DNA of 64,000 nucleotides from an uncultured Erythrobacter sp. (GCA_947503275.1 CANNCZ010000001.1:1-64000); one strand, 5' to 3'; positions 26,955 to 35,979 are shown, counted from the stretch's first letter. Notes: generated by a model from the sequence alone, not told the origin. Numbers and translations: made by a program.

Positions 26955-28211
26955 CTATCCGACGGCTCGTTTAACCCGCTTCGCACATTGGTCGAGGATA
27001 TCGAGATCGGGCTGATAATCGATGGCTGCCTCAGCCCGGTTTAAGGCGTTTTGAGAAGCTGCGATTGAGGCATCGGCAAACAATTTTGGATAAGTCTCTG
27101 CCAAAGCAAGCAGGATCAGCTGGATTCGCTTTTGCACTTCGAAGTTACCCGCCCCGTCACGCGAAATCTTCGGCAAAAAATCCGACAAGAGGTCGCCGAT
27201 CGTAACTTCTGGGCCATGAATGTTCGCATGAGCCGGTTCAGCAGGTTCATCTGCTGCTTGAGCAAAACTCTCCAAGCAGCGCAGACCGCTGTTCAGCACA
27301 GCTATCGCAGTTCCAGGGTCATTTACCGCTGTGGACAATGCGCGAGAGGCGATTTCAGAAAGGACAACCAGTCCAAAGCGCGGGTCTTGTTTGTAGCTAC
27401 GGTCTCGTTCCACCAACACACAGTCTCGAAACGCTTGGGGCTCAATCTCAAGCGCGCTGCTTCCTGACAGGTACATCACCTGTCTGGTGGGGTAGACCAA
27501 TTTACCCGGATAGATCGTCAGATGAACAATAACATCGTGTTCTTCTGCGGCTTCCTGAAGCGCTTCCATATCGATGGTGGTTATCACCCCGCTGACTTGG
27601 TCGCAGCAAATCGGAATCGCGTCTTCAGGGATGTCGACTTGCGGCTTTGCGCCGAGCCAAGGGTTCTCGCCGTGCCATCTTAGCGCTGCGCACGATGCAT
27701 CCTCAACGCGTCGGATAAGATCGCCCATCCTGCCAAATGTAGAGAGCTGCTGAATCCAATTGAGCAGCGTGCCGGTAATGATAATGATGACCAGGATTGT
27801 CGCGAAGAACAGTATAATCCTTCCGCTATCGTCGTAGAATCCGGCCGATAGGCCGATGATCCCGACGATGCTGAAAAGAAAGGTCCCCAAAAACGTCGAC
27901 AAGGCGTTCTGCGACCGATCATCAGCCAGCATGAGCGCTATCGCTCTGGGCGTTGCCAGGCCGGTGGCCGAGTTATACGCCGAGACCATAATCGAAACAG
28001 AAAACGCAATTACGGCAAGCATGCTCGATGCGAGAATTGTGAGCAGTTCGCCTACAGAACCACTCGCAAGCTCCAGATCAGAACCGAAAGGTATGCGAGG
28101 CCCAAGCCAACTTGCGGACGCCGCAGCCAGAATGGCCGCGATGCAAAAAAGCATGGCGCGAAACCAGATCTTTTCAGGCAGACGAAGCAGTTTTTGTTTC
28201 CATGCGAGCAT
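26955..28211 (-). CDS. DUF2254 family membrane protein
   Basis: 418 residues. Four predicted membrane segments lie in the first 150 residues (about 17-35, 52-75, 103-124, 131-152), with motifs ASSMLAVIAFSVSIMVSAYNSA and RAIALMLADDRSQNALSTFLGTF typical of DUF2254. A soluble C-terminal region follows containing ALSTAVNDPGTAIAVLN. Function of the family is unknown. It is the last member of a same-strand set with a 34-residue peptide, a PLDc_N-like peptide and a DUF2383 protein, so an envelope-stress role is possible. A 166-nt gap to the AraC gene contains nothing recognised. Confidence 0.88.
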   Translation of the reverse strand: MLAWKQKLLRLPEKIWFRAMLFCIAAILAAASASWLGPRIPFGSDLELASGSVGELLTILASSMLAVIAFSVSIMVSAYNSATGLATPRAIALMLADDRSQNALSTFLGTFLFSIVGIIGLSAGFYDDSGRIILFFATILVIIIITGTLLNWIQQLSTFGRMGDLIRRVEDASCAALRWHGENPWLGAKPQVDIPEDAIPICCDQVSGVITTIDMEALQEAAEEHDVIVHLTIYPGKLVYPTRQVMYLSGSSALEIEPQAFRDCVLVERDRSYKQDPRFGLVVLSEIASRALSTAVNDPGTAIAVLNSGLRCLESFAQAADEPAEPAHANIHGPEVTIGDLLSDFLPKISRDGAGNFEVQKRIQLILLALAETYPKLFADASIAASQNALNRAEAAIDYQPDLDILDQCAKRVKRAVG

Positions 28212-28370
28212 TGTTTGCCTCCTACCCTCACATGATATCTTCAGTCCCGTTTGTCGCGCAAAAAGCGCACGTCTAAACCAAACACTTTTAGCCCCAGAAA
28301 CTCATGCAGACGATATCGCCTGTCACAGTTTCTAGGGCATCACAAAGATGGGCTTGCTGATCGCAAGGCG

Positions 28371-28475
28371 TTAGGAGCTTCTCTTCTCGCTCCTGGCTGC
28401 CTGGATCTTCTGGATGATGATTTTGGCAGCAAATGATATCGCACCCACCGCAAGTGTTCGGACGAGATATTTCAT
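28371..28475 (-). CDS. 34-residue small protein
   Basis: Short frame found by reading the gap: ATG with GGAGAAGCT immediately upstream, starting MKYLVRTLAVGAISFAAKII and ending in a basic/polar tail (about QAARSEKRSS), TAA stop. The central segment (about 4-24) is hydrophobic enough for one membrane helix with Lys flanks. It sits between the PLDc_N-like peptide and DUF2254 on the same strand, so it may be co-transcribed. I recognise no family. Support is ribosome site, hydrophobic pattern and position only. Confidence 0.5.
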   Translation of the reverse strand: MKYLVRTLAVGAISFAAKIIIQKIQAARSEKRSS

Positions 28476-28571
28476 AGCTTCTCCTATTCGACAAAGGTCT
28501 GGCGCAGTCCGCCCCGCGCAGACAAGACCAACTGCGCTGATATCGTGAATGAAGGGCGCTGACGTGGCTGT

Positions 28572-28757
28572 TTATGCCACTGACGCACTTCCACGCGGGC
28601 CAAACAGGAACCAGAGGATCAGGCCCACCACTGGTAGGATCAGGATGATCGCCGACCAAAGTATCTTCGATCCCGCAGACGATCCGCCAGTCCAAACATT
28701 ATAGAGAGCCCAGATATCCAAAACGAGGATAACCACCCCGATAATTCCATACTCCAT
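28572..28757 (-). CDS. PLDc_N-like two-helix membrane peptide
   Basis: 61 residues with two membrane segments (about 3-24 and 32-52) joined by a short polar loop, ending LILWFLFGPRGSA. The WALYNVW...SKILWSAIILILPVVGLILWFLFGPRG pattern is that of the phospholipase D nuclease N-terminal (PLDc_N) domain, which occurs alone in many small inner-membrane proteins. No catalytic HKD motif is present. Ribosome site GAGGAA lies 8 nt upstream. It follows the DUF2383 gene by 41 nt and is probably in the same transcript. Confidence 0.82.
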   Translation of the reverse strand: MEYGIIGVVILVLDIWALYNVWTGGSSAGSKILWSAIILILPVVGLILWFLFGPRGSASVA

Positions 28758-28798
28758 GTCATTGTTCCTCTTATCTTAGTGTGCGTTGTAAAGAAGGG

Positions 28799-29239
28799 TC
28801 AGACCGTGTCTTCTAGTTGATCGATCATCCGGCAGTCCGCCTCCAATTCGCCTTGAAACTGGCTCATTGCGACTTTTGACTTCGGCAAGAGTTGGGCGTT
28901 GTCCATGGCGGCTTTGATTTTCTCTCGAAGGTGCTCTTCGCCGTCATCCACCGCCTCAATTGCGGCCTCGTCGTTGTCCTGAATTGCGGCAACGACCTTC
29001 ATGAAAACGCGATGGGCGTTGGCGAGAAGAGTGCCGTCTGCTTCGGGTGTGCCGCCGAGATTGGCGATTTCGCTGCGAACCGTTGCGGCCATTGCCCGGC
29101 GAGCGCCTGCACGCTGTGAAAAGAACTTCTGGAAGGCATCACGCTCAGCGATCTTTGCTGCCGCTTCGTAGCCATCAGCTGAGTCGATTAGTCCCTCCAG
29201 AACTTCGGTTAGGATGTCGATTGAAGCCTGATTGGTCAT
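28799..29239 (-). CDS. DUF2383 (PA2169-type) four-helix protein
   Basis: 146 residues, all-helical. The conserved pattern IDILTEVLEGLIDSADGYEAAAKIAE, then QRAGARRAMAATVRSEIANLGGTPE and a final EGELEAD-like helix match the PA2169-type four-helix bundle family (DUF2383). These ferritin-like proteins appear in stress-induced gene sets but have no proven activity. First gene of the minus-strand set leading to DUF2254. A GGAAC box at 29294-29298 followed 18 nt later by GTA is a weak EcfG-like promoter. Confidence 0.85.
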   Translation of the reverse strand: MTNQASIDILTEVLEGLIDSADGYEAAAKIAERDAFQKFFSQRAGARRAMAATVRSEIANLGGTPEADGTLLANAHRVFMKVVAAIQDNDEAAIEAVDDGEEHLREKIKAAMDNAQLLPKSKVAMSQFQGELEADCRMIDQLEDTV

Positions 29240-29272
29240 GCGTGTCCTCGTCTGCTGTGTGAATGCGGCGTT

Positions 29273-29298
29273 TACTCCTGGGCTTCGCTCAATGTTCC
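29273..29298 (-). promoter_or_regulatory. Weak EcfG-like promoter for the DUF2383 set
   Basis: On the minus strand GGAAC (29294-29298) is followed by 18 nt and GTA (29273-29275). Spacing is one longer and the -10 one base off the GGAAC-N16/17-GTT consensus. It lies 34 nt before the gene start. Confidence 0.3.
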
Positions 29299-29321
29299 GA
29301 AGTATTTTTCATTCGTATTTT

Positions 29322-29346
29322 GGAACAATAGATCGCAAATGAAGTT
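29322..29346 (+). promoter_or_regulatory. EcfG-like promoter of the MscS gene
   Basis: GGAAC (29322-29326), 17 nt, GTT (29344-29346). Transcription would begin near 29353, which excludes the upstream ATG at 29339 and supports the start at 29369. Confidence 0.55.
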
Positions 29347-29368
29347 CGCCCCTTTTGATTGGATCGCC

Positions 29369-30757
29369 ATGCGCAATGTTTCCCTGCCCTCCGCTCTCGC
29401 GGCATTTCTGCTCGTCATCTCGCTAGTTTTGCCGAGCCATGCCGGAGCTGTCGCAAGCCTCACACAAGCGGACTCGCCGGAGAGCTCCGAGCCGCCGCAA
29501 ACGGTCATCGAACCAGCTCCCGCCGCCACCGAGGACACCGCGATTGCTGAGCGATTGCAGGGCATCTTTAGAGAAGTCGACGGTCTCGCGGATGTGGCGA
29601 TTGCGGTCGATAAAGGTGTTGTAAGCCTATCCGGCTCCATCTCTGATGACGCAGCTGCCGATCGCGCCGTCGCGATTGCTCAGCGCGTGTCTGGTGTCGT
29701 CACCGTGGAGACCGATTTTGAACGCGATCTTTCGGTAGAAACCAACGTAACGCCATTTTTTGAACGCATTAACGAGAGTTTTGATGAGTTTCTCTCCGCT
29801 TTGCCGCTGATCGCTATCGCGCTGCTCGTTGCACTGGCGATAGCATGGGCGGGGCGTGTGATCGCGTCGTTCAAAGGCTTTTGGAAGCGTGTGACACCAA
29901 ATATTTTTCTGGCCGAACTTGTGGCGACATCTGTGCGTGTCATTTTCATCGGCTTGGGCTTGTTCGTGGCGCTTGATATTCTGGGTGCGACAGCTGTTCT
30001 AGGCGCAGTGTTAGGCGGCGCCGGAGTGATCGGTTTGGCCGTCGGTTTTGCGCTTCGTGATACGGTCGACAATTACGTATCGAGCATCATGCTTAGCATT
30101 CGCCAGCCCTTTCGTGCGAATGATCACGTTCTGATCGGTGATCAGGAGGGGCGCGTCGTGCGGCTAACATCGCGGGCAACAATCCTAATGACACTGGACG
30201 GAAATCACCTGCGCATACCAAACGCCACCGTCTTTAAGGCTCAGATCCTGAACTACTCGCGCAATGCGGAGCGGCGTTTCACTTTCAAGCTGGGCATTGA
30301 TGCAGACGACGACCCGGCCTCAGCAATCGAGACAGGCCTGAAGGCGATCAATGCGCAGCCGTTCATCCTCGACACACCAGAGGCAACAGCTGAGATAAGC
30401 GAGGTAGGGGATTCCAACATCGTAATCGCGTTTCACGGCTGGATCGATCAACGCCAGAGCGATTTCAACAAGGCCCGAGGTGCCGCCATTAGAGTGACCA
30501 AAAACATCCTCGAGGATTCAGGCTTCGCGCTGCCAGAACCCATTTATCGCCTTCGATTTGACGGATCGGCAGGGATCAGCACCACCGAGATCAAGGCCCA
30601 ACAAGCCCCGGCAAAACGAGCCAATGAAGAAGCGAGCAAAGACGCATCCAAGGATATGGACACATCGCGTGAGCAGCATGTCGAGCAATTGGTGGAGAGC
30701 GAACGTGCGTCGGATAGTGATGCGGACTTGCTCGACGAGCAACAACCCATCGAATGA
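29369..30757 (+). CDS. MscS-family mechanosensitive channel with periplasmic BON domain
   Basis: 462 residues from the ATG at 29369, chosen because an EcfG-like promoter overlaps the earlier ATG. A signal peptide (about 1-28) precedes a BON domain (about 57-125; IFREVDGLADVAIAVDKG, VSLSGSISDDAAADRAVAIA), then three membrane segments. The pore-lining helix is Gly/Ala rich (VLGGAGVIGLAVGFALRDTV), followed by the MscS beta domain (NDHVLIGDQEGRVVRLTSRATIL). The last about 60 residues are a charged tail. MscS channels release solutes on hypo-osmotic shock; a BON domain may bind phospholipid or envelope components. It neighbours stress genes on both strands. Confidence 0.93.
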   Translation: MRNVSLPSALAAFLLVISLVLPSHAGAVASLTQADSPESSEPPQTVIEPAPAATEDTAIAERLQGIFREVDGLADVAIAVDKGVVSLSGSISDDAAADRAVAIAQRVSGVVTVETDFERDLSVETNVTPFFERINESFDEFLSALPLIAIALLVALAIAWAGRVIASFKGFWKRVTPNIFLAELVATSVRVIFIGLGLFVALDILGATAVLGAVLGGAGVIGLAVGFALRDTVDNYVSSIMLSIRQPFRANDHVLIGDQEGRVVRLTSRATILMTLDGNHLRIPNATVFKAQILNYSRNAERRFTFKLGIDADDDPASAIETGLKAINAQPFILDTPEATAEISEVGDSNIVIAFHGWIDQRQSDFNKARGAAIRVTKNILEDSGFALPEPIYRLRFDGSAGISTTEIKAQQAPAKRANEEASKDASKDMDTSREQHVEQLVESERASDSDADLLDEQQPIE

Positions 30758-30963
30758 AGGTGCATGCTAACCTATGTTAATGCGCTTTCATGAGGACGCT
30801 CTACCCTAACGGCGTCTAGCGAGCAGGCTTTCGGCATCGGCTCGTGCTTCACTACGTTGGGGACTCTTGATGCTCCGAAGCTTTAACACTTGGCGCGATA
30901 CCATGCGCAGCTGCGTCGCAACACGCCATTGGCGGTTAGCGTACGCAGTTGGGTATGTGTCGT

Positions 30964-31554
30964 ATGGATGAGCATCAGTCTCTTTCTGACGCAGATTTCA
31001 AGTCGCAGCTTGAAGAAGCAATTCCACATTTACGAGCTTTTGGCCGCAGCATGTCTGGCTGTGCTGATACCGCTGATGACCTTGTGCAAGAAACCATGCT
31101 CAAGGCGTGGGCCGCCCGCAAGAGTTTCATCGCTGGCTCGTCGATCCAGGCATGGACATTCGTGATCTTGCGAAACACCTACCGGTCAGCCTTGCGCAAG
31201 AATAGGTTTACTGAGCCATATGATGACGCGGTGGCTGAACGGGTTCTTTCCGCTCCTGCTAGTCAGCACCATCCCATCCACCTGGCCGATTTGCGCCGTG
31301 CTCTACTGGATCTGCCGCCCAATCAGCGTGAGGCAATTATCTTGGTTGGCGCGGGGGGATATTCCTATGAAGAAGCGGCAAGTATCTCTGGCTGCGCGCT
31401 TGGCACGATAAAGAGCCGGATATCAAGAGCAAGGGAAGGTCTATCGCATATCCTCGACACGGGCCGTTTCACTGCACATTCAAAAGAGCAAGACATAAGC
31501 GGTGAAAATGCTTTTAGAGAGATTATGCTAGCAGTTGACCAAATGGCAATGTGA
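30964..31554 (+). CDS. ECF sigma factor, EcfG-like (general stress response)
   Basis: 196 residues. Sigma region 2 (about 15-80) reads HLRAFGRSMSGCADTADDLVQETMLKAWAA and region 4 (about 105-160) reads LRRALLDLPPNQREAIILVGAGGYSYEEAASISGCALGTIKSRISRAR. These are typical of the EcfG/ECF15 class that directs the alphaproteobacterial general stress response with the PhyR/NepR switch. Neither phyR nor nepR is in the window, so this may be a paralogue away from the main locus. Start uncertain between ATG 30955 and ATG 30964; neither has a good ribosome site. EcfG-like promoters near several neighbours fit control by this class. Confidence 0.9.
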   Translation: MDEHQSLSDADFKSQLEEAIPHLRAFGRSMSGCADTADDLVQETMLKAWAARKSFIAGSSIQAWTFVILRNTYRSALRKNRFTEPYDDAVAERVLSAPASQHHPIHLADLRRALLDLPPNQREAIILVGAGGYSYEEAASISGCALGTIKSRISRAREGLSHILDTGRFTAHSKEQDISGENAFREIMLAVDQMAM

Positions 31555-31711
31555 CCTCGCTCGCATCATGATGCTGCAACATGGCGCATCATCCGAGTGC
31601 AAAAAGCGTCAAGACATTCTGGGCACGATACGATCAATTTTCTTCATGATCGCGTATGGGAAAGCGGCGCAAGGGCACATACCCTCGCACCCCTCTTCCG
31701 ATCACAAAACG

Positions 31712-32197
31712 CTATTTCAGTTGGACTTTGCTATTGTTGCCTATGTCTGGCTCGTCGCCCGTCAAATTGGCTTTTGCCAGTTCCCAGGTTTGCACGATTG
31801 CTGACTCTGGGGATGACCAAAACTCTGCAACGTGGGGTGTAAAACGTATCGCAGCCACTTTTGGATCATCTTGATCGCACTGAAGCCACGCCTTTGCCCA
31901 TGGGCCCCATAGATCGTCGATCTTCTCTGCATCTTTCGCAATCTGCGCCTTTCCGCTGACCGAAATGTACGTTTCCTTTTCAGGGCAGGCATATGTCAAA
32001 TTCGTGGATTTATCAGAGATAATCTCGTTGGTTTTTCCGCTGCCGCGCTCCGTCAGAAACCAGATTTCGCCACTGTCTCTATAGAGCTTGCCTTTCATAG
32101 GTCGGCTGCGCAGCTGACCATTGCGATCCGTCACCAGCATTGCTGTGCCGACATCATCGATTAGATCATACAGTTCATCACGGTTTTCTGCATTCAT
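31712..32197 (-). CDS. PPOX-fold general stress protein (GsiB/YdaG-like)
   Basis: 161 residues from an ATG with AGGAG 8 nt upstream. It is a split-barrel flavin-binding protein of the pyridoxamine 5'-phosphate-oxidase-like family: LIDDVGTAMLVTDRNGQLRSRPMKG, then WFLTERGSGKTNEI, ANLTYACPEKETYISVSGKAQI and a C-terminal FWSSPES. This corresponds to the general stress protein 26 group, which binds FMN or FAD and whose substrate is unknown. An EcfG-like promoter lies 50-75 nt upstream, supporting stress induction. Confidence 0.88.
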   Translation of the reverse strand: MNAENRDELYDLIDDVGTAMLVTDRNGQLRSRPMKGKLYRDSGEIWFLTERGSGKTNEIISDKSTNLTYACPEKETYISVSGKAQIAKDAEKIDDLWGPWAKAWLQCDQDDPKVAAIRFTPHVAEFWSSPESAIVQTWELAKANLTGDEPDIGNNSKVQLK

Positions 32198-32246
32198 CGT
32201 TGTTGCTCCTGCCTTGACCACCGGATTGGTTTGATGGCGCGCTGGT

Positions 32247-32272
32247 AACGCAAGCCGGCATACGGTTGTTCC
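32247..32272 (-). promoter_or_regulatory. EcfG-like promoter of the PPOX-fold stress gene
   Basis: On the minus strand GGAAC (32268-32272), 17 nt, CGTT (32247-32250), a full match to the described consensus. The start codon follows 49 nt downstream of the -10 box. Confidence 0.6.
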
Positions 32273-32473
32273 ATATCAATTTTTCGCATCCTCTTTTGCT
32301 CCGCAATGGGTTGCTTGCTCGGCCTCTGGGGCGTCTCGCGATAATCAGGGCAATGCCTAGGCTTGATGCTGACCTGGAGGCCCCGCCCCTTAAACTACTG
32401 GCGCAAGTCACCTGATCTCGGCTAAACTTCGAAGTGCGATGGACTCACCACCAACTCACAAAGAAACCCCATA

Positions 32474-33211
32474 GTGGCTCGCGAAGCACTCCTCAGGCGG
32501 ATATCATTTTACGCCGACTTGGATGATGACGATAAAGACGTCATTTTGAAGTTGAATGGCGTCGAAAAGCGTTTTGAGCGCGGATCGGAGATTATCGACG
32601 CAGGTCAGGTTCTCGACAGCGTGTTGGTTGTCAAAAGCGGCTGGGCAATCCGATACAAGACGCTGGAAGATGGTCGAAGACAGGTGTTGAACGTCCTGTT
32701 GCCTGGTGATGTCTTTGATTTGCAGGTGCTTGTCGCTGCGGAAGCGGACCACTCAGTTTCGGCAGTCACTGAACTCGAAACATTGTCAGTCAAACCGAAA
32801 GACTTTCGTCGCCTGTTGACCGAATCTGGTCGCCTTACACTGGCGGTCTGGTGGATGCAGGTGCAAGAGGAGGCGTTTCTGCGAGAACAAATCGTGCGTA
32901 ACGGTCAACAGACGGCGCGCGAGCGGATCGGACATTTCCTGCTTGAACTCCATCGACGACTGCAAATTGCCGACGAAGGCACATATGACGGGTTTCAGAT
33001 GCCGCTGACACAACCGGTGTTGGCAGACGCGCTCGGACTTTCCCCGATTCACACTAACAGGACATTGCGGCAACTGGAACGCGATGATCTGCTAAAGCGA
33101 GAGAAAGATTCTATCATCTTCAAGGATCCAGACCGCCTCGCAGAAATCTGCCAGTTCGATCCCAGCTACTTTCATTTGGATGCCTTTCGCATGCGGCTGA
33201 GCCGGGAATGA
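32474..33211 (+). CDS. Crp/Fnr-family transcriptional regulator
   Basis: 245 residues. An N-terminal cyclic-nucleotide-binding fold (about 20-140; GSEIIDAGQVLDSVLVVKSGWAIRYK, LLPGDVFDLQVLV) and a C-terminal winged helix (about 150-225; PVLADALGLSPIHTNRTLRQLER). It has no N-terminal cysteine cluster, so it should not carry an Fnr-type iron-sulfur centre. The GTG start at 32474 has a poor ribosome site and might be displaced. It stands between the stress protein and the hemerythrin gene. Effector unknown; the DxxG..R cAMP pocket residues are not obviously conserved. Confidence 0.9.
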   Translation: MAREALLRRISFYADLDDDDKDVILKLNGVEKRFERGSEIIDAGQVLDSVLVVKSGWAIRYKTLEDGRRQVLNVLLPGDVFDLQVLVAAEADHSVSAVTELETLSVKPKDFRRLLTESGRLTLAVWWMQVQEEAFLREQIVRNGQQTARERIGHFLLELHRRLQIADEGTYDGFQMPLTQPVLADALGLSPIHTNRTLRQLERDDLLKREKDSIIFKDPDRLAEICQFDPSYFHLDAFRMRLSRE

Positions 33212-33339
33212 TTGTCAGCGGGCAGAGAAGGGTGAACACTTCCGGCGTTCCGGGGCACAGGATTGGTCCTGCACACTCAATTGCAACCATTTTCGCGATG
33301 GCGCGTAAGTCATGAAAGCAATCGAAATGGAGATGTTTC

Positions 33340-33789
33340 ATGACCGATATTTTTGCCCGCCTCGAACAGGACCACAATAAGCACCGCGAAATGCTGGACC
33401 GCGTGGCCGATACCAGCGGCGACAGCAAAGAGCGAAGAGACGCCTTCGAAGCACTGAGGGTTGATGTGTCCGCCCATGCCAATGCGGAAGAGCAATCGCT
33501 ATACGCTGAGATGCTCGCGCGCCCTGAATTACAGGGTGAGGGTCGCCATTCGGTGGCTGAGCACAAAGAGATCGATGATTACTTTGAAGAGCTATCCGAG
33601 AAAGCATTCGACGACACCGGCTGGTTGACGCGTTTCAAGGAACTGAAACACCGGCTTGAGCATCACATGGAAGAAGAGGAAAATGACATTTTCCCGCCTG
33701 CAAAGGATGGCCTGAGTGAAGAGCGCGCTCAAGAACTGCTCGCCGAATTTGACAAACGCAAACCGGCTGAGACCACCAAGGTCTCTTGA
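33340..33789 (+). CDS. Hemerythrin HHE-domain protein
   Basis: 149 residues, a single hemerythrin-like four-helix bundle. Candidate di-iron ligands are in DHNKHREMLDRV (about 11-22), VDVSAHANAEEQSLYAEM (His near 49, Glu near 53), RHSVAEHKEIDDYF (His near 73 and 77) and RLEHHMEEEENDIFP (His/Glu near 110-118). Such proteins bind O2, NO or buffer iron and are common in stress islands. Ribosome site GGAG lies before the ATG. The following gene is 30 nt downstream and may be co-transcribed. Confidence 0.92.
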   Translation: MTDIFARLEQDHNKHREMLDRVADTSGDSKERRDAFEALRVDVSAHANAEEQSLYAEMLARPELQGEGRHSVAEHKEIDDYFEELSEKAFDDTGWLTRFKELKHRLEHHMEEEENDIFPPAKDGLSEERAQELLAEFDKRKPAETTKVS

Positions 33790-33819
33790 TGATGCGAGGC
33801 CAGGCCAGAGATATGCGGA

Positions 33820-34374
33820 ATGGTTGAGGATTGGGTTCTAACACCGTGGACGACTGTGCCAATGATCGCGCTTTCAGCGATGGCGATGTATTTGGCGTTG
33901 ATCGCTCTGACGAGGGTCGCTGGCATCCGAAGTTTTTCGAAAATGAGTGGGTTCGATTTCGCCGTCACGGTCGCGATCGGATCTGTTCTAGCCTCTATAG
34001 TTGTTTCGAAAGACCCGCCCATATTCAGCGGGATTGCTACGCTAACGATCTTGTTTGTAATCCAAATTGGCTTTGCTGCGCTACGGTGTCGATGGGACTT
34101 TATTGGCGACCTGGCCGATAACAAACCGCGCCTCATCATGATCGGGCACATCATCCAACACGATCAGCTGAAGAAAGCAAAGATGACTGAAAGCGACTTG
34201 ATGGGCAAACTGCGCGAGGCCAATGTGCTCGACTTCTCGCAAGTCGAACTGGTCGTTGCGGAAACCACTGGCGACGTCTCGGTCCTGCATACTGATGATC
34301 GTGACATGAGGGTTGCTGACAGGCTCTTGGCAGGGGTCGTCGGTGCCGATCGCTATGGTGCTCGAGGCTCATAG
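33820..34374 (+). CDS. DUF421 (YetF-like) membrane protein
   Basis: 184 residues. Two or three membrane segments (about 13-32, 45-62, 66-84) carry the family signature LIALTRVAGIRSFSKMSGFDFAVTVAIGSVLAS, followed by a cytoplasmic alpha/beta domain with DNKPRLIMIGH, LREANVLDFSQVELVVAETTGDVSVLH. This is the YetF/DUF421 family, whose members affect membrane and spore properties in Bacillus; no activity is established in proteobacteria. Short spacing from the hemerythrin gene suggests shared transcription. Confidence 0.88.
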   Translation: MVEDWVLTPWTTVPMIALSAMAMYLALIALTRVAGIRSFSKMSGFDFAVTVAIGSVLASIVVSKDPPIFSGIATLTILFVIQIGFAALRCRWDFIGDLADNKPRLIMIGHIIQHDQLKKAKMTESDLMGKLREANVLDFSQVELVVAETTGDVSVLHTDDRDMRVADRLLAGVVGADRYGARGS

Positions 34375-34507
34375 CTGAGCTCTTTTTTTTCAAGATCGTC
34401 TGCGCGGCGGTCATTTGGCATGGCCCAACCTCTGCCCCAATCGTCGAATGGTCGGCGCGATGACGGCATCACGAACGTCTGAACACATTTTTTTCAAGGA
34501 ATTCGCA

Positions 34508-35179
34508 ATGCCTCATCAACTTGAACTCAAACACATCGAGCCGGTCACTCACAACACCAATCGGCTCGTATTTGATCGACCGGATGGGTATGAATTCCGC
34601 CCCGGACAAGCGACCGACTTGGCCCTTCAAAAGGACGGCTGGGAGGACGAAAAAAGGCCATTCACTTTCACTTCGTTACCCGGACAAGGGCACATCGAAT
34701 TTGTGATCAAGTCTTATCCAGATCATGACGGCGTTACCGAACAGATTGGAATGATGAGCGTTGGCGACAGCATTACTGTCGATGAACCCTGGGGCGCGAT
34801 CAGTGACCAAGGCCCAGGAACGTTTATAGCGGGTGGCGCCGGCGTAACACCGTTCATTGCCATACTACGAGCGCGACTGAATGAAGCGGGCAACCTCGAT
34901 GGCTACCGTCTGATCCTATCGAACGATTGCGAGAAGGACATCATTCTTCGGCATGAGTTCGAGGCGATGCCTGGTCTCCAGATAGACTTCCTGCTTAGCG
35001 AAGAACATGTCGACGGAATCCATCATGGCCGCATAGACGGCGACTTCCTCGATCAGAAACTCACAGATTTTAGCGGCACATTTTATCTGTGCGGTCCGCC
35101 AGCGATGGAGGATGCGGTAGCTGATATTCTGAAAGAGAGGGGAGTAGACGAAGACAGGTTGGTAAGGGAAGAAGGCTGA
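34508..35179 (+). CDS. Ferredoxin-NADP(+) reductase-like flavin oxidoreductase
   Basis: 223 residues from an ATG with AAGGA 7 nt upstream; the longer frame from 34415 lacks one. FAD domain (about 1-95) with RPFTFTSLPG as the flavin-binding RxYS-like motif; NAD(P) domain with FIAGGAGVTPFIAILRAR and YLCGPPAMEDAVADIL, the latter interacting with the nicotinamide. No ferredoxin domain is fused, so it would pass electrons to a separate acceptor. It ends the stress set. Candidates for partner include flavohemoprotein-like or iron-reducing systems; nothing nearby identifies one. Confidence 0.88.
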   Translation: MPHQLELKHIEPVTHNTNRLVFDRPDGYEFRPGQATDLALQKDGWEDEKRPFTFTSLPGQGHIEFVIKSYPDHDGVTEQIGMMSVGDSITVDEPWGAISDQGPGTFIAGGAGVTPFIAILRARLNEAGNLDGYRLILSNDCEKDIILRHEFEAMPGLQIDFLLSEEHVDGIHHGRIDGDFLDQKLTDFSGTFYLCGPPAMEDAVADILKERGVDEDRLVREEG

Positions 35180-35363
35180 CTACAGCGTTAGGGGGTCGGA
35201 TGGCTCCGGTCGGATCAATGAATTCGTCCAACTTGTCCGAGTGTTGGTGATTTCGATCATATTGCTCAATCTGCATAATGCGCTTCTGAGTTTAGCGGGC
35301 CACCGACTTCCCCGGGCTCATGTCGTCCCGCAGCCTCGCGAACCTCCAGTTGGCGAAAGGCAG

Positions 35364-35765
35364 CTAAGCAGCCATTTGCAACCCGATAAGTGCGGCTGCA
35401 CCGCTGGTAACACCTGTCACGAATGACCCCCACGCAATATCAGCCACGCTCACTCGAGTGGCCCACACCTTTAGTACAGCTTGGCTTGTAAGATCGTAGG
35501 TGGCGTAACAAAGCCCGCCTAGTATCAGACCGTTGATCAAAGCCGTCGCTGCGCTGCCACTTTCCAGACCGGGCATGATGGCAAACCACATCATTCCAAA
35601 CAGGTAGATTGCATAGAAAACTGCCGCGGGGGCTGCGCGAAAATTGTCCGCCATGATTTCACCTATGATCGGGCGGTAGAGATTAGGGCCCGACCATCTC
35701 AACCAAAGCGCGTCGAGCGTCCCGAAAATGACGGCTGCGCAACCTACAACGATGATCCACTGCAT
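35364..35765 (-). CDS. DUF2177 family membrane protein
   Basis: 133 residues with four membrane helices (about 2-20, 43-63, 71-90, 104-128). The signature GTLDALWLRW at the start of helix 1 and GLCYATYDLTSQAVLKVW between helices 3 and 4 identify DUF2177. Function unknown. A near-consensus EcfG promoter lies upstream. The 184-nt gap to the flavin reductase contains nothing recognised. Confidence 0.88.
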   Translation of the reverse strand: MQWIIVVGCAAVIFGTLDALWLRWSGPNLYRPIIGEIMADNFRAAPAAVFYAIYLFGMMWFAIMPGLESGSAATALINGLILGGLCYATYDLTSQAVLKVWATRVSVADIAWGSFVTGVTSGAAALIGLQMAA

Positions 35766-35798
35766 CTAACATGCCTTTAAATTTGGAGATGAAGGCCT

Positions 35799-35823
35799 TA
35801 CGCTGGTGACCTCCGAGAGTTCC
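35799..35823 (-). promoter_or_regulatory. Near-consensus EcfG-like promoter of DUF2177
   Basis: Minus strand GGAAC (35819-35823), 16 nt, CGTA (35799-35802): one base off CGTT. Start codon 34 nt downstream. Confidence 0.4.
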
Positions 35824-35979
35824 ATCAGGTTCACTTCGTCAACGCAGACTGCACCCTAGGACGAGATTGCTGGTCACTTTGGCCCAGACCGACGCCTCAT
35901 TCACTTATCGGCCGACCGTATGTTGGCATTGTCAATGCCAACGACGAGCATCAAAGAAACGAGAGGCTATCTGATCACA

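Noticed and set aside
28745..28765. GGAAC just upstream of the PLDc_N-like peptide as an EcfG -35 box
   Set aside because: It is part of the ribosome-binding site GAGGAAC and there is no GTT at 16-17 nt.
31563..31574. 12-bp palindrome GCATCATGATGC after the sigma gene as terminator
   Set aside because: Too short with no loop and no T-run.
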